A stretch of 64,000 nucleotides of DNA from Crambe crambe (lineage: Eukaryota > Porifera > Demospongiae > Poecilosclerida > Crambeidae): positions 5,681,338-5,745,337 of the forward strand of contig OZ004581.1 of the NCBI GenBank assembly GCA_963924555.1, written 5' to 3'. The notes beneath the pieces were generated by a model. That model had not been told where the DNA came from. It searched no databases and saw only the letters and a program-made list of their open reading frames with translations. How positions within the stretch are numbered: position 1 is the stretch's first letter; every line of letters starts with the position of its first letter. The translations under genes and the position numbers were made by a program. Below, piece after piece: positions 34,199 to 46,455 of this stretch.

Positions 34199-37100
34199 AT
34201 GTCTGCTCCAATAAGTAAAAAAGTTTCATCAAAGACACTTGATCAAGAGCATACAGAAGATGGATCATCAGGTTAGTTAGGGTGAGCCCACACAAGGGAT
34301 TTAATCTAGTTGAGAAATTTCATTTCTAATATGTACGTGCGTTCTATACGTAGTTGCTGTTTCTTTACATGATGACCTTGGGTTCAAACTGAGCATGTGC
34401 ACTCTCCCCATTTCCCTATCAAGGTTACAGTAATTGGGGCTAAATTGCGGAATCTCACATCAATATTATCTTATGTGGGCATTCGAGACACAGCCACAGA
34501 ATTAATTATTGCTATCTGCTTCAAGGACTGGTATACAATGTCTTCTCTGAAGCCTTGTTGCAAGTACATGCAGGGAGGCAGTTTCATGGGAATGCCTATA
34601 GTAGACAATGTAGCTATTAGCTTATTCTATGTACATTATCAACATTAATAATGATAAATTGACTTACTTTTTTTAATTATTACACTGCTCATTATCTCCA
34701 ACTAAAACATCCAAAAGAACTTGCTACTACTATGGGTGGTAAGTAACCAGCTCTAGCTGCATGTATAGTCCTGTACAACACTAGTCTCACGTAGCCAGAC
34801 CCAATTCTTTCTTTTTATATAAAAGAAAGAATTGGGTCTGGCTACGTGAGCACATAAGAGAGATCTACTGGAATCAGTGATAGCAGTTGACAGATTTATT
34901 TATTTTATTTTCAAGGAATGCAGATTTCAAGCAAAATACAAAAAATGATAGGTAAGTATCATTCCATTTATAGCCTTACATGTCATCCCATTATCATTTA
35001 GTCTTTATTCTGTTATATCCATCATGTTGCTAGTAGCGATTCAGTCTTGATGATGTCTAGAGGATCTGCAATTAATCAGAGAGAGTGGTAGCTCTCTCTA
35101 TGTTGTCTATGTAGTGATGATGCGTACTATAATAGTGAAATCCCAGTTCCCCCACAAATTCTACCATTTATCCTAAGCACTTATTGTCCGCATGTGTACG
35201 TGTGGCAGACCCTTTACCTCTTTAACAGTTATACCCTTTACCAGATATTGTATCAATCAACAAAAGCTTCAAAGGTTATTCAATGACCTAGAGCTAGAGG
35301 ATAGGAAGCCTTCCCAACTACTTCACTACATGCCAACTGTTGACGTGTATCGGCTAGTATGGCCTAGTTTCCTAAGCAATTTTTTCTAAGTAGCTAAATG
35401 ACAGGTGCTGATTTAGATGGTGTAAAACATGTTCCGTAAGCTTTAGCCACTGTTTCGTGAATTGTTTTATATGGGGAAAAAAATTACACATTTTGGGGAA
35501 AATTTATTGTTCTCATATCTTATTTGAGCATAGCTATTACCAAATTGGATGCTTGCCACAGTGTATTCTTGCCAAAATGTCCACTCTGCTATGCTGTGCG
35601 ACTTGTGCCTATAATCACCCTTACCAACTCAATTGCAACAGCTTAGTATCAGGGACTATTAGCTTAGACTAAAGTAGAAGGCTTCAAATATAGCACTAAA
35701 GCTAGCTAGTCACCATGAAAGCTTCGTGCATGGAGAATCCAACAGCAGAGAGACTGGAAAAAAAAGTAGGCTCACTTATATTTCCTTCAGTACCTTGTTG
35801 CTCTCTAGGCTTTCATTGGTGCTTCATAGCAAGAAACTAGCTTCTCTCTCTGACTCTTGTTTGAATCCTCGCCCCTTGCATGGTGTAATATATCTATCAC
35901 ATCAACTATGGGTTTACTGCATCCTACATTGGAAAAAAATTAAGGATTTCCCATGTGAAATGGTCAATGCATGTCCGAGAAGAGAAGAATACTTGGGATC
36001 ATCTGATAGAAGCTCTATAAAAAAATTGGCCAGATAGGGATAGTAAGTAATGAAAGTGGTGTAATTGATACTATTCGTTTGTGGTGTAATATCTATCAGA
36101 TCCTATTCCCTTGAAACATTCATTTTCAGTGTAGTGGTGAAATCCAGCTCTTTAATGCTTAACCATCCCTACATCAAGCTGCATCTGTTTCTTTCCTAAT
36201 TTTCTTTCATCACAGTTTTTCCTTTATTCATGTAGATGCAGTTAAGGCTTTAAAGTCAATATATGATCCTAAAGCAGTAGTTGAGCTCCTAAAGGACCTT
36301 CCTGATCATAATGTGAAAGAATTGGGCAAAGCACTGGAGTTACAGGATTCTACATTGGATGATATCGTCAGTGCATGGCTAAGAAGAGAAGAAAGCAACA
36401 TGAAGGATACCCTGATAGGAGCTCTCAAAAAAAGTAATAGTATAGCCAAAAAGGTCTTTTTTTTTTTTCAAGCGTAACCGACATACCAAGTAGAGCAGCA
36501 TGCAGTGCATGATATTTATGCTTATAATATTTATACATTATTCGTTACAATAGTACGGTAAAGGGTACATGTCGAGCTGACCCCGGTACCAGGTCAGGCA
36601 TCCCAATAAGTTTAATCACTCATGGGAGTGGCCCCCTGTATATACCAACCTTTTCTCCATCTGCCAAGTTACAAAGAACTCCCTTGGTCTAGGCCAAGTA
36701 CCGTCATAGGAAGGTTAACTAACATTTCTGCTTTTGTAGGCACTTTATATAGATCAAGCTTCATTTTAGTCATCTTAGAGATAGTTTAGTGAGGCTGGTG
36801 GGATGCCATTTTGCATTACGTGTATAGTAGTATTCATGCAATGTTGATGTAGTCTCGCAAGCCTGACCCTTTACCAACCATGAGGGAAGGAAGAGTCTGG
36901 TCAAATCCATTACATTGATTTTGTTTCAACTTGCCAAAGATTTGATGGCAGGCGTGTGCAGAACATCACAATACGTCACAGCTCACAAACAGATTTTTTT
37001 TGCGTAATGTAATGAGTGCAAGTAGTGATCATAGGGAAAAAAAGAGGCTACACAGTCCAGGGTATGCATCAGCCAAAGAACTGCTCCAGGTACTCACAGG

Positions 37101-40100
37101 AATTGCACTGGAAAAATTTCCAACACTTTCTGACCAGAAAGCTGTTTTGTGCTAGTGGCTGTGAAAGTATACTGAAACGTATCAATAAACTTGAGAAAGA
37201 CAGAATATAGACAAGAAGGGAGACATCAAATGGTCTGTAGCTAGCTACTCCTACACCACCATGTGGTGCTAAGAAATCTGCAAAAATTCATGATGTATAA
37301 TAATGTCATAGTCGCGCCCTTCCTTCCAAAGATTGCTGACTGTGCACGACAAGATCATGTATTGGACTCCTTCCCTCGTGGTTGGTAAAGGGTCGGGCTT
37401 GTGAGACTAATGTTGATGACCTTTACCTATCATAAATAGTTCCATGAATGTGCACTGCTGAGCATGGATTGCTTAATCTTTTCTCTTCTGCTTGTGATCT
37501 GTAGGTGCAGCTCTCAATAGCCATGTAAAAATTGAGCAATTATTTGTAATATCATCTTGCAAAAAGGGATGTTGATCCCACTTATGGTGTTGAATAAGGC
37601 TTATATTCTTAATTTATTTTCTTTTTTGTTGTTTATCACATGATATAGCTAATGCAGATAGATGAAAATAAGCAGTCAGCATGAGAATTATAGAGTCAGA
37701 GACACTAAATTTATAGACAACTAGATGCTTACTAGTGTGATTCAGGTTGCTCACCTCTGATATCTTAATGAATTTATATTTTTTGAGTATAATTATTATC
37801 ATGATAATCCCTATGATGCAGTTTCAGGCTCATCATCTCCAACAGAACAACCTACAAAAGAACCTACTGCTGGTGAGTAAACATAACTAGTTCTAGCTAC
37901 TAAACTAGTTACTTAGCTACATGTATAAGCCTACATATATCCCACCTAATACATTTACTCCTATAGAGAAAAGTGCTCTTACTGTCATAAATTCCCTCCC
38001 TTAGGGTAAAATGCGTTTATGACTCATAAACGCACTGTTCCTCAGGGTATGAATAACAACTTTTTTTAGGTTTTCTGAAGCTCAAGATAATAAAGATCAG
38101 ATAATATTGTCATTAACTATTTGACTAAAGAGTTCATCTATTTCTGTCTCTGTATATGTTGGTAGTGCAGGTTGTGTTGGTACAGGAGCAGTGCTGGAAG
38201 GAGTGCAGTTAAAGTTGATAGTACATCCATGGAGATTTTGTAGTGTAATGGAGGGCATGGGTCGTGAACATATAGACGGAGCTGGTGGTATAGGCATGTT
38301 TAGTGATTTAGTGTTTGTATGCTGTCTATACAACCAGTTGCGAATCACTTGACCCAGAGGATGTCAGCAAAGATGATATTGCCCTATGTTGTGATTCGGA
38401 GGATCTCTCATAAGAGCGAAGAGCCTCTATGGACCTATGTCCAGTTCGCTCCTGTATCACCTTCTCAGGAGCCCCCAACTGAAACATTTCAGTGGCAGCT
38501 GTGGCCCTTAAACTGTGGTTTGTTTTTAATCCACTTATTCCAGCCCTGGAGCACATGTCCTTAAGCTTTGATTGCAGTGCATTCCTCCCAACTACTGTCA
38601 CACTGTACCATGGCTTCGAAGGATTCTTTGGCTTTTCAAGAGGCCTACAATAGAATAAATCTTTTTCTTTAGCTGCAGGAGGAAGTTTTGCTATGTATTT
38701 GTCCAGTATCGCTACTGGACACTTATTTCCAAGTTCTGGGCATGCATAGAGTGGGACGACCTTATTTTTAACCCGTAACTGCCGGAAAGTGCCATTTCGA
38801 TTTTTGGAAACATTTTCGTAATAAACATACTTATCTTCACTACGTTTTAGTTGTGATAGTTGCAAATTCCTGTGTTCCTGTCCCCCTCTGAGACAAAACA
38901 TTTTTCCGACTACAAAAAATGCAGCATTCAGGAGACCTGTTGGTGTATCGATATCCATTTCCCCTGCTTCCCATAGTTTATTTTCATCCTCTTTTGTAAG
39001 CACTTCAGCATGTTTGACTTGTCTACCCACACCATCTGCATGTAGCTTGTGAAAAAGGGAGTCTAATGTAGAATGTAGATGCCTAAATCTAGCATCTTTT
39101 TTGTCCAAAAAATTAGGGCTGTGGGGGTTGTTAGCTCTGAAATACCTAAGAAGACCACAGAGTAGTTGGTGCAGGGTTGCAGGTGGATATGGTTTTCCAT
39201 CCGATTTTCTGGTTTCAACTGCAAACATAGCTAAATATTTGTTTAAAGTGTCTATATCAGTGCACTGAAGGAAGTCATCTGGTACTTTGTCACAAGGAAA
39301 TTTCGTATTTCTTGCTATTTTCCACTGAAAGAAATTGTTTAAGGCCCATTTAGTACTTCTTTCAGTATTCTTTGGTGTTATACCTTCCGCTAGCTTAGCT
39401 AGTTCACGGTCGCTAGCAAACTCAAAACGTGACTCATTAATAGCTGGGTGTGGTGGACATGGGAGGAGTTCTAGTTGAGCCTCGTAGTCGTCGTACTCGT
39501 ACTCTTCGCGAACGGGCTCGAGAGCACTAGGCTCCGTAGAGTCGGCGTCTGGACAACCGGGACAGGGACAAGCCATGGCAGGAGTTTTCGTTTAGTTTCG
39601 TAACTAAGGGATAGCTAGACCGACCAATGAAATCGTGCGCCCTGGGGATATATAACAGTTAGAACACGGTAGTCCTGGTGATTATGGCCAAATAAACAAC
39701 CTTATCCTCGGGCTGCGCCCTCGGATTCGGTTGTTTATTGGCCATAATCACCAGACTACCGTGTTCTAACTATTACATATCTAGGTCTACACTCCAAAAT
39801 GCCCCAGGCGTAGGTATGGTACGTAGGTATATGTGTCCCAATAGTGCCGTGTGTGCATAATGGCATGTTCCAATTGTAATTGAGCTAGATTGTTTTCTAC
39901 AGCCTTTGGTCATAGAGACGGTAGGCTTATCTAAGTGGATTGTAGGCGCTTGGCTTGTCTAAGTGCTTGTGGTAAGCACTTACAGCTTTCTATGTATGGA
40001 GCTTCCTGTTTGGAACCACCACTTACATGACTCTTATCTCTGACAGCAATATCAAGTACTATACTGGAGCCTATCAGCTACTTTAATTGCTCTGTTCACT

Positions 40101-43100
40101 GTCAAATGCTGCACATTGCTACAGATACTCAACAGCAAATGAAAATCGTTGAAGAATGCTCCCTCGCTCGCTGCCAACTGAATGTTGAACATTGCCCTAG
40201 TAACTAGCCTGCACCCACAGAAAATCTGTGGCAATCTTATTTTGCATTTGAAATTGCATGCTATTGGGGCTGGTTTCTTCTAGCTAGCTAAGCCTATGCT
40301 GTGCTCTTCTTCCTTCAGTGAGGCTTTTCCTATGCAGTTTTCTTGCATCTTGCTTGTTATGTAGGCTTGATGCAGCCCTGCATTCTTCGCTGGCCTAGGC
40401 TTACTGCAGTCTCCGGCCCCTTGCTTGTTTCTACCTTCGCTAGGCGTGCTGCAGTCGCTGACCTTTGAACTGTATTTCTCACCTCTTTGTAACATTGGAC
40501 TCTAGCTCTTAGAGCGTCAAGATTCATTGTTGAGTCAAGTCCATAGCTAGAAACTCGAGTGCTTGGGCACCTTCTTTGCTAATTTGCATGTTGCCACGAG
40601 TGACACGCATGCGCGTTACTAATTAACCTTTGAACTGTGATGGACGTACGTACGTACGTATGTACATACAAGCGTATTAATATATAGATATTATTACCTC
40701 TAAAGGACTTTCTATGGTGCAAATCTGAGCTCAATTTCAAAAATTTAAGCAGTACACATACATAGTAGTTGGACGTCTGAGAACCAATTTTTGCAAGATT
40801 CCTCTGTATAAAAACCAGACATCAAAATCACTCGAAGAATAAAGATCTGAATTATTTGTGGCATGTGATCATAATGGTAAAGGATCATGCTGATGGTAGT
40901 ACAATTTCTGATCTGATGAACAGTCTAAAACAAAGTAGAATTAGGCACTCTAAGTTGATATAATTATAGCATGAAGAAGGGCTAGAGATCCGTGATGGCA
41001 ACAAAGCACTGAGGTACTCAGGGAAGAAATGTGCTTTGATTAAATTACATTACATTACTTTTTTTTCTACTTGGTATGTTAATGGTGGCTCTGAAACATG
41101 GAATGTGGTCAGTGAATATGAATATGGCAGAAATTGATCAATGAAGAATAATTATTTAAATTTCATGTTTGAAACCCAACATGCATATCTGGCATTCTGC
41201 ACACTGCCTTCTTTGATCTTCGGACTAGGCAGACACAAAAAAAAATGTTCTCAGGAATATTTCAGCTCTTGGCTTAGCCTTGAGCTTTACATTGCGTTCA
41301 GGAAATAACTATTATACATAAACTTAGACATGTAGTCTAGATACTTCATCAAAACCAAAAGCACACTTCGACATATCAATGCAAGCCACAAGTCAGTCAG
41401 TAGGAAATGGCTCACATCAAGGTAGTCAGTATTATAATCGAATTCTTGCTACACAGCATGGTTCTCTCAATTCCTCAACAGCATGATGGAATATCAATTC
41501 AGCTGGAGAATCGCATGCAGATCAGCTGTGGTGACACAGTGGTCTGCAAACAAAGACCTCACACATAGGATACGTACACCTCCAAATCTTTTATATAAAA
41601 GCCTTCTGATCTGAATGGAACAAATGATCAAGAGATGATTGATTCAAATAGTGTTAATTGAGCTGAGCATCCTAGTTCCTAGTTGTCAGCATCCTTCAGC
41701 TACGCACTTTCATACGTATTTCAATCAAAAGAATTGCAGTTCAAAAATTAAAAGAAGAGTCAAGGCCGCTGAATCTGCTATGGAGGATGACTGATAATGC
41801 AATAGTTTTTTTAAGAGGCTATTACCACCAATAAGAATTCCTATTCGAGAATATACAGCTCATTCAAATACATTTGGGCTAGCCAGAGTTCATGGACATG
41901 CTTCCAGCACTCGTGATCAGCCTGCCCTTATCTTCTCTTTTGCAAGCTGCAGCTTATACTGTATCTTTACTGGTGGGAAGAAACACAACTCAATCTTACA
42001 TGATTCCTGTAGTATTGTTCCTTAATTCTTGCATGTTCCCCACAGCATGCATAACTTACTTGCAAGGCTTGCATGGATGGCAAGAATCAGCAAAGATCTT
42101 GCGTGAATCATGGTGGACTCTTACCTAAGTCTATCAGGTTCATACCAGTACATACAGAGTAGAGGACAGCAGGTTATGGTTCAAATCATCTGCAGATCTC
42201 ACGGCATCTAAAGCCTTTATCATTGCTAGCTACTCACAAGGATTTAGTTAGTAAGGAGCATATCACAAATTTGACACCAAACTCCTGAGAGGATTTGAGT
42301 TACCAATTTCTACAGGGAAGGTCTTATCTCTGATTAGCATCTCATTCTTGCCATTGATAACAAAAGTGGAGGGGCATAAGAAAAAATGCAACAGGATTAC
42401 GGGAAGATCAAAATGCGTACCTGCGGCTTGGTTTGTGCAGAGTCTCTTTCTCCATAAGCAAGAAAGACAGCTCCTACATTGAAGATTGGTTCAGAAGAAA
42501 CATGTCAAAAAGAGGAAGCTTTGTGGTTTCTCCATTGTGCTGGAACCCTGATGTACTACCCCAACCTACTTACAAGCTCCAGGCTGACATACAGATTTCT
42601 TATCATATGATATTGTGTCCATTATTCTATAACTTGGATCTGTACCTGGAGCACATGTACTCGCACTAACCTTGCACTTGCAACTTGCATGTATATTTTC
42701 ACAGCTCACAGATTGTGGATGACTAACTGAAATACATACACAAAATAATATGTCTAATTCCTTGGAACATTTTCTCCTTCAGCTATAAGTGTGTTCCTAC
42801 CCATAATAGCTAAAGCAATCCGATAATTACATTATTTTTTTTCTCCAGGTAAACCAGTCAACCAATATCTTGCTGCCTACCACCAGATCCTTAAAACACG
42901 TGGTTCTTTGGATATGATCTTTCTTAAAATGGTCTTTGTTGGTTCTCCTCGTTTGGGGAAGACAAGTGCTCGTCGCCGTCTCACAGAAGAGATTGTTGAT
43001 ATCAGCTCAGCTGGAGAACCAGAGCAACCAAGTACAGGGACAGTGGAGTCAGGACCAACAGTTGTCCTCAGAAACTTGACCAGCACCACAGTAATGATGA

Positions 43101-45694
43101 CTCCATCAGAATGGCTTGCCACCAAAAGCCTCACAGAAGAGGCAAGCATACTTCTAAAGTTCATTTACGGTCACTCTCATCAGCTAAGTGAAGATGATGA
43201 AGTATCAAGTACCAGTAATGCTTCTATTCTGGAGACTGAGACAAATTTAGACCAAAATGTGAATTCCTCCTCTTCTGCTCCATTCTCTCCATATTCAAGT
43301 AGTGAGTCTGACTCACCTGATCTCATTTCTTCATCACAAAAAAAGAGTGAATCTCGAGGTATGGATGTGGAAAAAATTAACAACATGTTTCATAAGGTTA
43401 TGGATTCTGAATACTGGAAAGACATCAAGCCTTTATTTGAGAATACAGCTCTCGTAAGAATGGAGGACACAGGAGGCCAACCTGAATTCATGGACATGCT
43501 GGCAGCTCTGACTATCGGTCCTGCCCTCTACCTGTTGTTCTGTAAGCTTACTGATGACCTTCAGAGTCCCTACACTGTGTCCTACCTCAGTCCCTTAGAA
43601 GGCAAATCCACCACTCCAGTGGAGTCCACCTACACTGTCGAAGAAGTCCTACTCACAACTCTGGCTGGTGTTGCTTGTATGAGCTCTCACTCATCATCTG
43701 AAGTCAGCAGTGGTGAAGATTCCATATCCCCACCTACTGTGCAGCATGAGCTTCTGTCATCTTCTTCTAAACCAATTGCTTACATAGTTGGGACTCATAA
43801 AGACCTTGTATCTGAGCAACAGGTTGCTGAATTTGATGAGAAGCTGCAACACATTGTACGGTCCACAGATTTTTTCCATAAAGATCTCGTTCAGTTTTCA
43901 TCTGAAAATAGGATGGTGCTCCCCATCAACAACATGACAGGAGGAATGGAAGAAATAAAGAAAATACAAAAGTTTCTGGTAGAAAGTATTCAGCAACACT
44001 TCAAGAAGCTGTCTATTCCAGCTGCATGGTTAGTACTCAGCATCTGGCTTCGGAAAAGAGCTGAGAGAATAATCAGCTGGCAAGATTGCCTTCAACTTGC
44101 TGAACAACTTAATATGACATCAGAAGAATTGAAAGTAGCCTTATGGTTCCTCCATCACTATGCTGGGGTCCTAATGTACTTCCCAGACATGCCTGAACTC
44201 AAAGACACTGTCATCTGTGACATACAGATAGTGTATGACAGTGTTACTAATCTGATTGTCAACACGTTTAGGTTTGGTCCAGTCAGCAAAGCAAACGCCG
44301 AAAAGTTTCGAGAGACAGGACAATTCTCATTGGAGGATATCAGAGGGGCAACTGCCAGTATCTCAGGAGACTACATTCCACTGGACCAACTTGTGAAGCT
44401 ACTGGAATACCTCAACATCATAGCTCCTCTGGCACACAGCTGTTCTGATAAAAATCAAAAAGTGGTCTACTTCATGCCATGTATTCTTCAGAATGCTCAA
44501 AATAAAGATCTTCAAAAGGATGACTCCAATTCACTCATCCCAGCTTCTCTGATGATTCGATACGAGTGTGGTTTTGTACCCCTTGGTCTCTTTCCTGCCA
44601 CCATTGCTAACCTCATTGGAAATAATTCCTTCATATTGATCATCAAAGGAATCAAGAAGAATCGAGTCCACTTTCAATTTGGAGCTGATCATGACAAAAT
44701 CACCTTCATATCTCGACCACGCTATTATGAGATCCACATCACACGACAAGCAGCTGCTGTCACCAAAACACACGAAGTGTGTGGTGCTGTTCGAGAAATC
44801 ATTGAGTCAGCGATCAAGACAGTCACCTCTCGCATGAACTATGCCTTCACTGTCAGTTATCAGCTTGCATTTGAATGTCCCTCTCACCCTGGAAGGGACC
44901 ACCTGTGTGTGGTAAACAACAAAGAGGCCTCTCCCCACTTTATGGACTGTCTATGTGATCTCAAAGATCCCCAACCAGTAAAAATGGAAAATCAGCACTT
45001 GGTGTGGTTCAGGAAGGTAAGGTAGATGTGTATGCATTGACAAGCATAGTCAAAAAATGAACCTTACTTTTACTTTTTGGTCATTGCTTAGTTGAATCCA
45101 ACCACCAAAGTGGAAAGTGTGATCAATTCCTCCTCCTCCCCATGTTTTCACCAATTTCGATCTAAGTTGTTTACTGTCTGAAAGCATGCCATCATAGAAT
45201 CTAAATACTAAATATCTATCATTGAAACTTTTTGCAGTTACATCAAAGGTCATTCCAGTCCATGACTCTAGAGATAATTGAAATTGCTTGCTTGTATAAT
45301 TATCATAAGATTTTTAAAAAAAGAAGAAAAGATAGTTCCTCTCTTATAGTCAATCAGAGAGAATAGCTCAGTTGATCTACTGTGGTCCTGGCTATTATTC
45401 TGATGCTGTCCAATTTTACAAAAAGATCGGTACTTATTATCCAAGATGATCATAGCTGCTTTGGCAATTATAATCTTGTAGCTAGTGTGGATCCTTCTTT
45501 CAGTCATTTATACCTACAAGGAAAAAAGAAAAGGGATACCCTTTGCGGAGATGATCAATCCATTAGGCCACACAAACTTAATTCCCGGTTTCTCATCAAA
45601 CCATGGATGTAAATTTGATCCTCGGGTAGACATGGTTAATGATATTTTTTTCCTGTGCAGCGTATGAATATTGGTGGACCAAACTCGTTATCTG
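34199..45694 (+). CDS. Death-domain Roc-COR (ROCO-type) GTPase
   Basis: Exons 34199-34271, 36236-36433, 37822-37872, 42849-45016 and 45661-45694 join with GT-AG introns and consistent phases. Residues 1-24 are a polar leader (MSAPISKKVSSK). Residues about 38-90 are a death domain (LLKDLPDHNVKELGKALEL, SAWLRREE, LIGALKK). A Ser/Pro/Thr linker exon follows. The big exon holds a Roc GTPase: P-loop GSPRLGKTS (139-147), DTGGQPE (314-320) and THKD (423-426). A serine-rich insert sits between the first two motifs. The COR domain starts near residue 499 (PAAWLVLSIWLRKR) and includes ALWFLHHYAGVLMYFP and SLMIRYECGFVPLG. No leucine-rich repeats or kinase were seen, unlike LRRK proteins. This suggests a cytosolic nucleotide-switched scaffold. 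The C-terminus is uncertain; candidate tail exons lie at 53190-58112. Intron 3 (5 kb) is full of transposon DNA. Confidence 0.78.
34786..34850. repeat. Near-perfect 65-bp palindrome
   Basis: CTCACGTAGCCAGACCC and the following TTCTTTCTTTT stretch are mirrored around a TATA centre with a single-base asymmetry. Its outer part resembles the ends of the MITE at 36850 (TAGTCTC-C-AGCC-GACCC), so it may be a minimal derivative. Confidence 0.8.
35085..35165 (+). repeat. Repeat family A, terminal fragment
   Basis: Contains the AGAGAGAG...GTAGCTCTCTCTATG hairpin and the AGTTCCCCCAC word that mark the longer copies at 45780, 49013 and 60411. Confidence 0.55.
35920..36040 (+). pseudogene. Death-domain scrap upstream of the intact death-domain exon
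   Basis: Words such as RRE followed in a shifted frame by NTWDHLIEAL match the death-domain rear half encoded at 36380-36433. A frameshift and a stop after EAL show decay. It sits in intron 1 of the ROCO gene, probably left from a tandem exon duplication. Confidence 0.45.
36850..37409. mobile_element. Mutator-type MITE with 9-bp target duplication
   Basis: About 42 bp at each end are inverted repeats with few mismatches, beginning TAGTCTCGCAAGCCTGACCC at the left. The exact 9-mer ATGTTGATG flanks both sides (36841-36849 and 37410-37418). A 9-bp duplication with long ends fits Mutator-like elements. The interior has an open stretch (37016-37210) with a cysteine pair (LFCASGC) but no transposase core. 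It lies in an intron of the ROCO gene. Confidence 0.85.
38097..39576 (-). CDS. Crypton-like tyrosine recombinase
   Basis: The main frame (39576-38326, 416 residues) begins MACPCPGCPD, with an acidic N-terminus and a helical core-binding part. The catalytic domain shows Arg230 (FCLRGGQEH), the H-x-x-R box at 354-357 (HSLRATAATEM), His380 (TGHRS) and the nucleophile Tyr389 (LRSYER). These are the key residues of phage-integrase-type recombinases. The organisation resembles Crypton elements and the related ZMYM/QRICH1 (DUF3504) proteins. A further 83 codons (38348-38097) with a conserved-looking tail (LQNLHGCTINFN) continue in a different frame, overlapping the stop of the first. Either a frameshift removed the tail or the frame change is natural. 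The gene lies antisense in intron 3 of the ROCO gene. The key residues are intact. Confidence 0.83.
39655..39774. repeat. Foldback hairpin, subfamily 1
   Basis: AGTTAGAACACGGTAGTC and ATTATGGCCAAATAAACAACC-type words on the left are mirrored on the right. The loop is CTCGGGCTGCGCCCTCGG, itself nearly palindromic. The right edge reads CTAACTATTACATA. Confidence 0.85.
39776..40660 (+). repeat. Dispersed repeat family B, longest copy
   Basis: Matches 46600-47310 (inverted, left half), 49660-49905 (inverted, middle) and 56910-57390 (direct, right half). Landmarks are AAATGCCCCAGGCGTA, TAGCCTGCACCCACAGAAAA, TTTTGCATTTGAAATTGCAT and ACTCGAGTGCTTGGGC. No long ORF was found, so it looks like a non-autonomous element several hundred bp long. 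Confidence 0.7.
40661..41845. other. Intron sequence, no supported feature
   Basis: Contains no recognised exon. It is part of intron 3 of the ROCO gene. A GTAC tetranucleotide run sits just before it at about 40644-40665. Confidence 0.3.
41846..42660 (+). pseudogene. Decayed Roc-COR copy just upstream of the intact one
   Basis: Fragments in several frames match the intact protein in order: PEFMDMLPAL for the DTGGQPEFMDML region (with a stop where the Gly-Gly should be), THKDLVSKE for the G4 motif, an LAIDNKSGG piece for LPINNMTGG, and EEALWFLHCAGTLMYYP for the COR start. Frameshifts and stops separate them. The copy ends 190 bp before the intact exon, so it is the remains of a tandem duplication. 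Confidence 0.72.
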
Positions 45695-45779
45695 GTGAGT
45701 TATTTCATATATTCAGTTATAATAATAATTCATGATTGCTTAGTTTGTAACTGTGTTAACGATAATTACTATGTTCCAT

Positions 45780-46200
45780 CAGAGAGAGCAGTAGCTCTCT
45801 CTAGGATGATGCAGACGGCGGCACGGGCTGCATATAGACTAATACAAAAGTGAAATTCTAGTTCCCCCACTTAGACTTAACAAAAGCTACTGTGAATGAT
45901 TATCCACTAATGATTATCCACTACTGTGAATGATTATAAAGTCTAGACCAAGTTTCAGGACCACCATTTAGAAATATAGAAAGCAGGTAACTCTATTCTT
46001 CTTCTTCTTCATCCCTCTTATTCTTCTTAGCAACCATATCTCACAAAGATAACAAGTGATAAATCCGCTCTAAACTCTAACCGCTACAATCTTTTCTACT
46101 TGTCGATCCTCAAAGAGTCAAAGAAAAAGGAGACACTACAGAGCACAGTACTCGATCATCGGAAGCCATATTTTTGATAATACTCATGCGCATGTATTTA
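45780..46200 (+). repeat. Repeat family A, full-length copy
   Basis: Begins with AGAGAGAGCAGTAGCTCTCTCT, a small hairpin, and contains CTAATACAAAAGTGAAATTC, AGTTCCCCCACTTAGAC and the ACCATATCTC and AGGAGAC words. No ORF was found. It belongs with 49013-49495 (minus) and 60411-60825 (plus). Confidence 0.75.
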
Positions 46201-46204
46201 CAAA

Positions 46205-46455
46205 TGAAAAAAAAATGTAGGGACGACCATTGCTCAAAAAAGTAAGGAAGCAAAGGTAGGGATGAAGGATGGAAATAGGATCAATCTTTGTTCTGTATAT
46301 CCAGCCAACAATCCCTACATAATACATCAGGTAGCTTCACTTTATAGTGCAGTAATATACATATATGTAGGGATTGTTGGCTGGATATACAGAACGAAGA
46401 TTCCATCCTTTATCCCTACCTTTGTTTTCTGAGCAATGGTGGTCTTTTTTTTCCC
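46205..46455. mobile_element. Foldback MITE family C, copy 1
   Basis: Arms of about 100 bp are inverted (AATCTTTGTTCTGTATATCC, AGCCAACAATCCCTACAT) around a 60-bp centre. Closely related to 48444-48733. No coding sequence. Confidence 0.82.

Noticed and set aside
41892..42128. A 78-codon open frame that could pass as a small membrane protein
   Set aside because: Its words match the Roc domain region PEFMDML in a decayed copy; the frame is broken on both sides.
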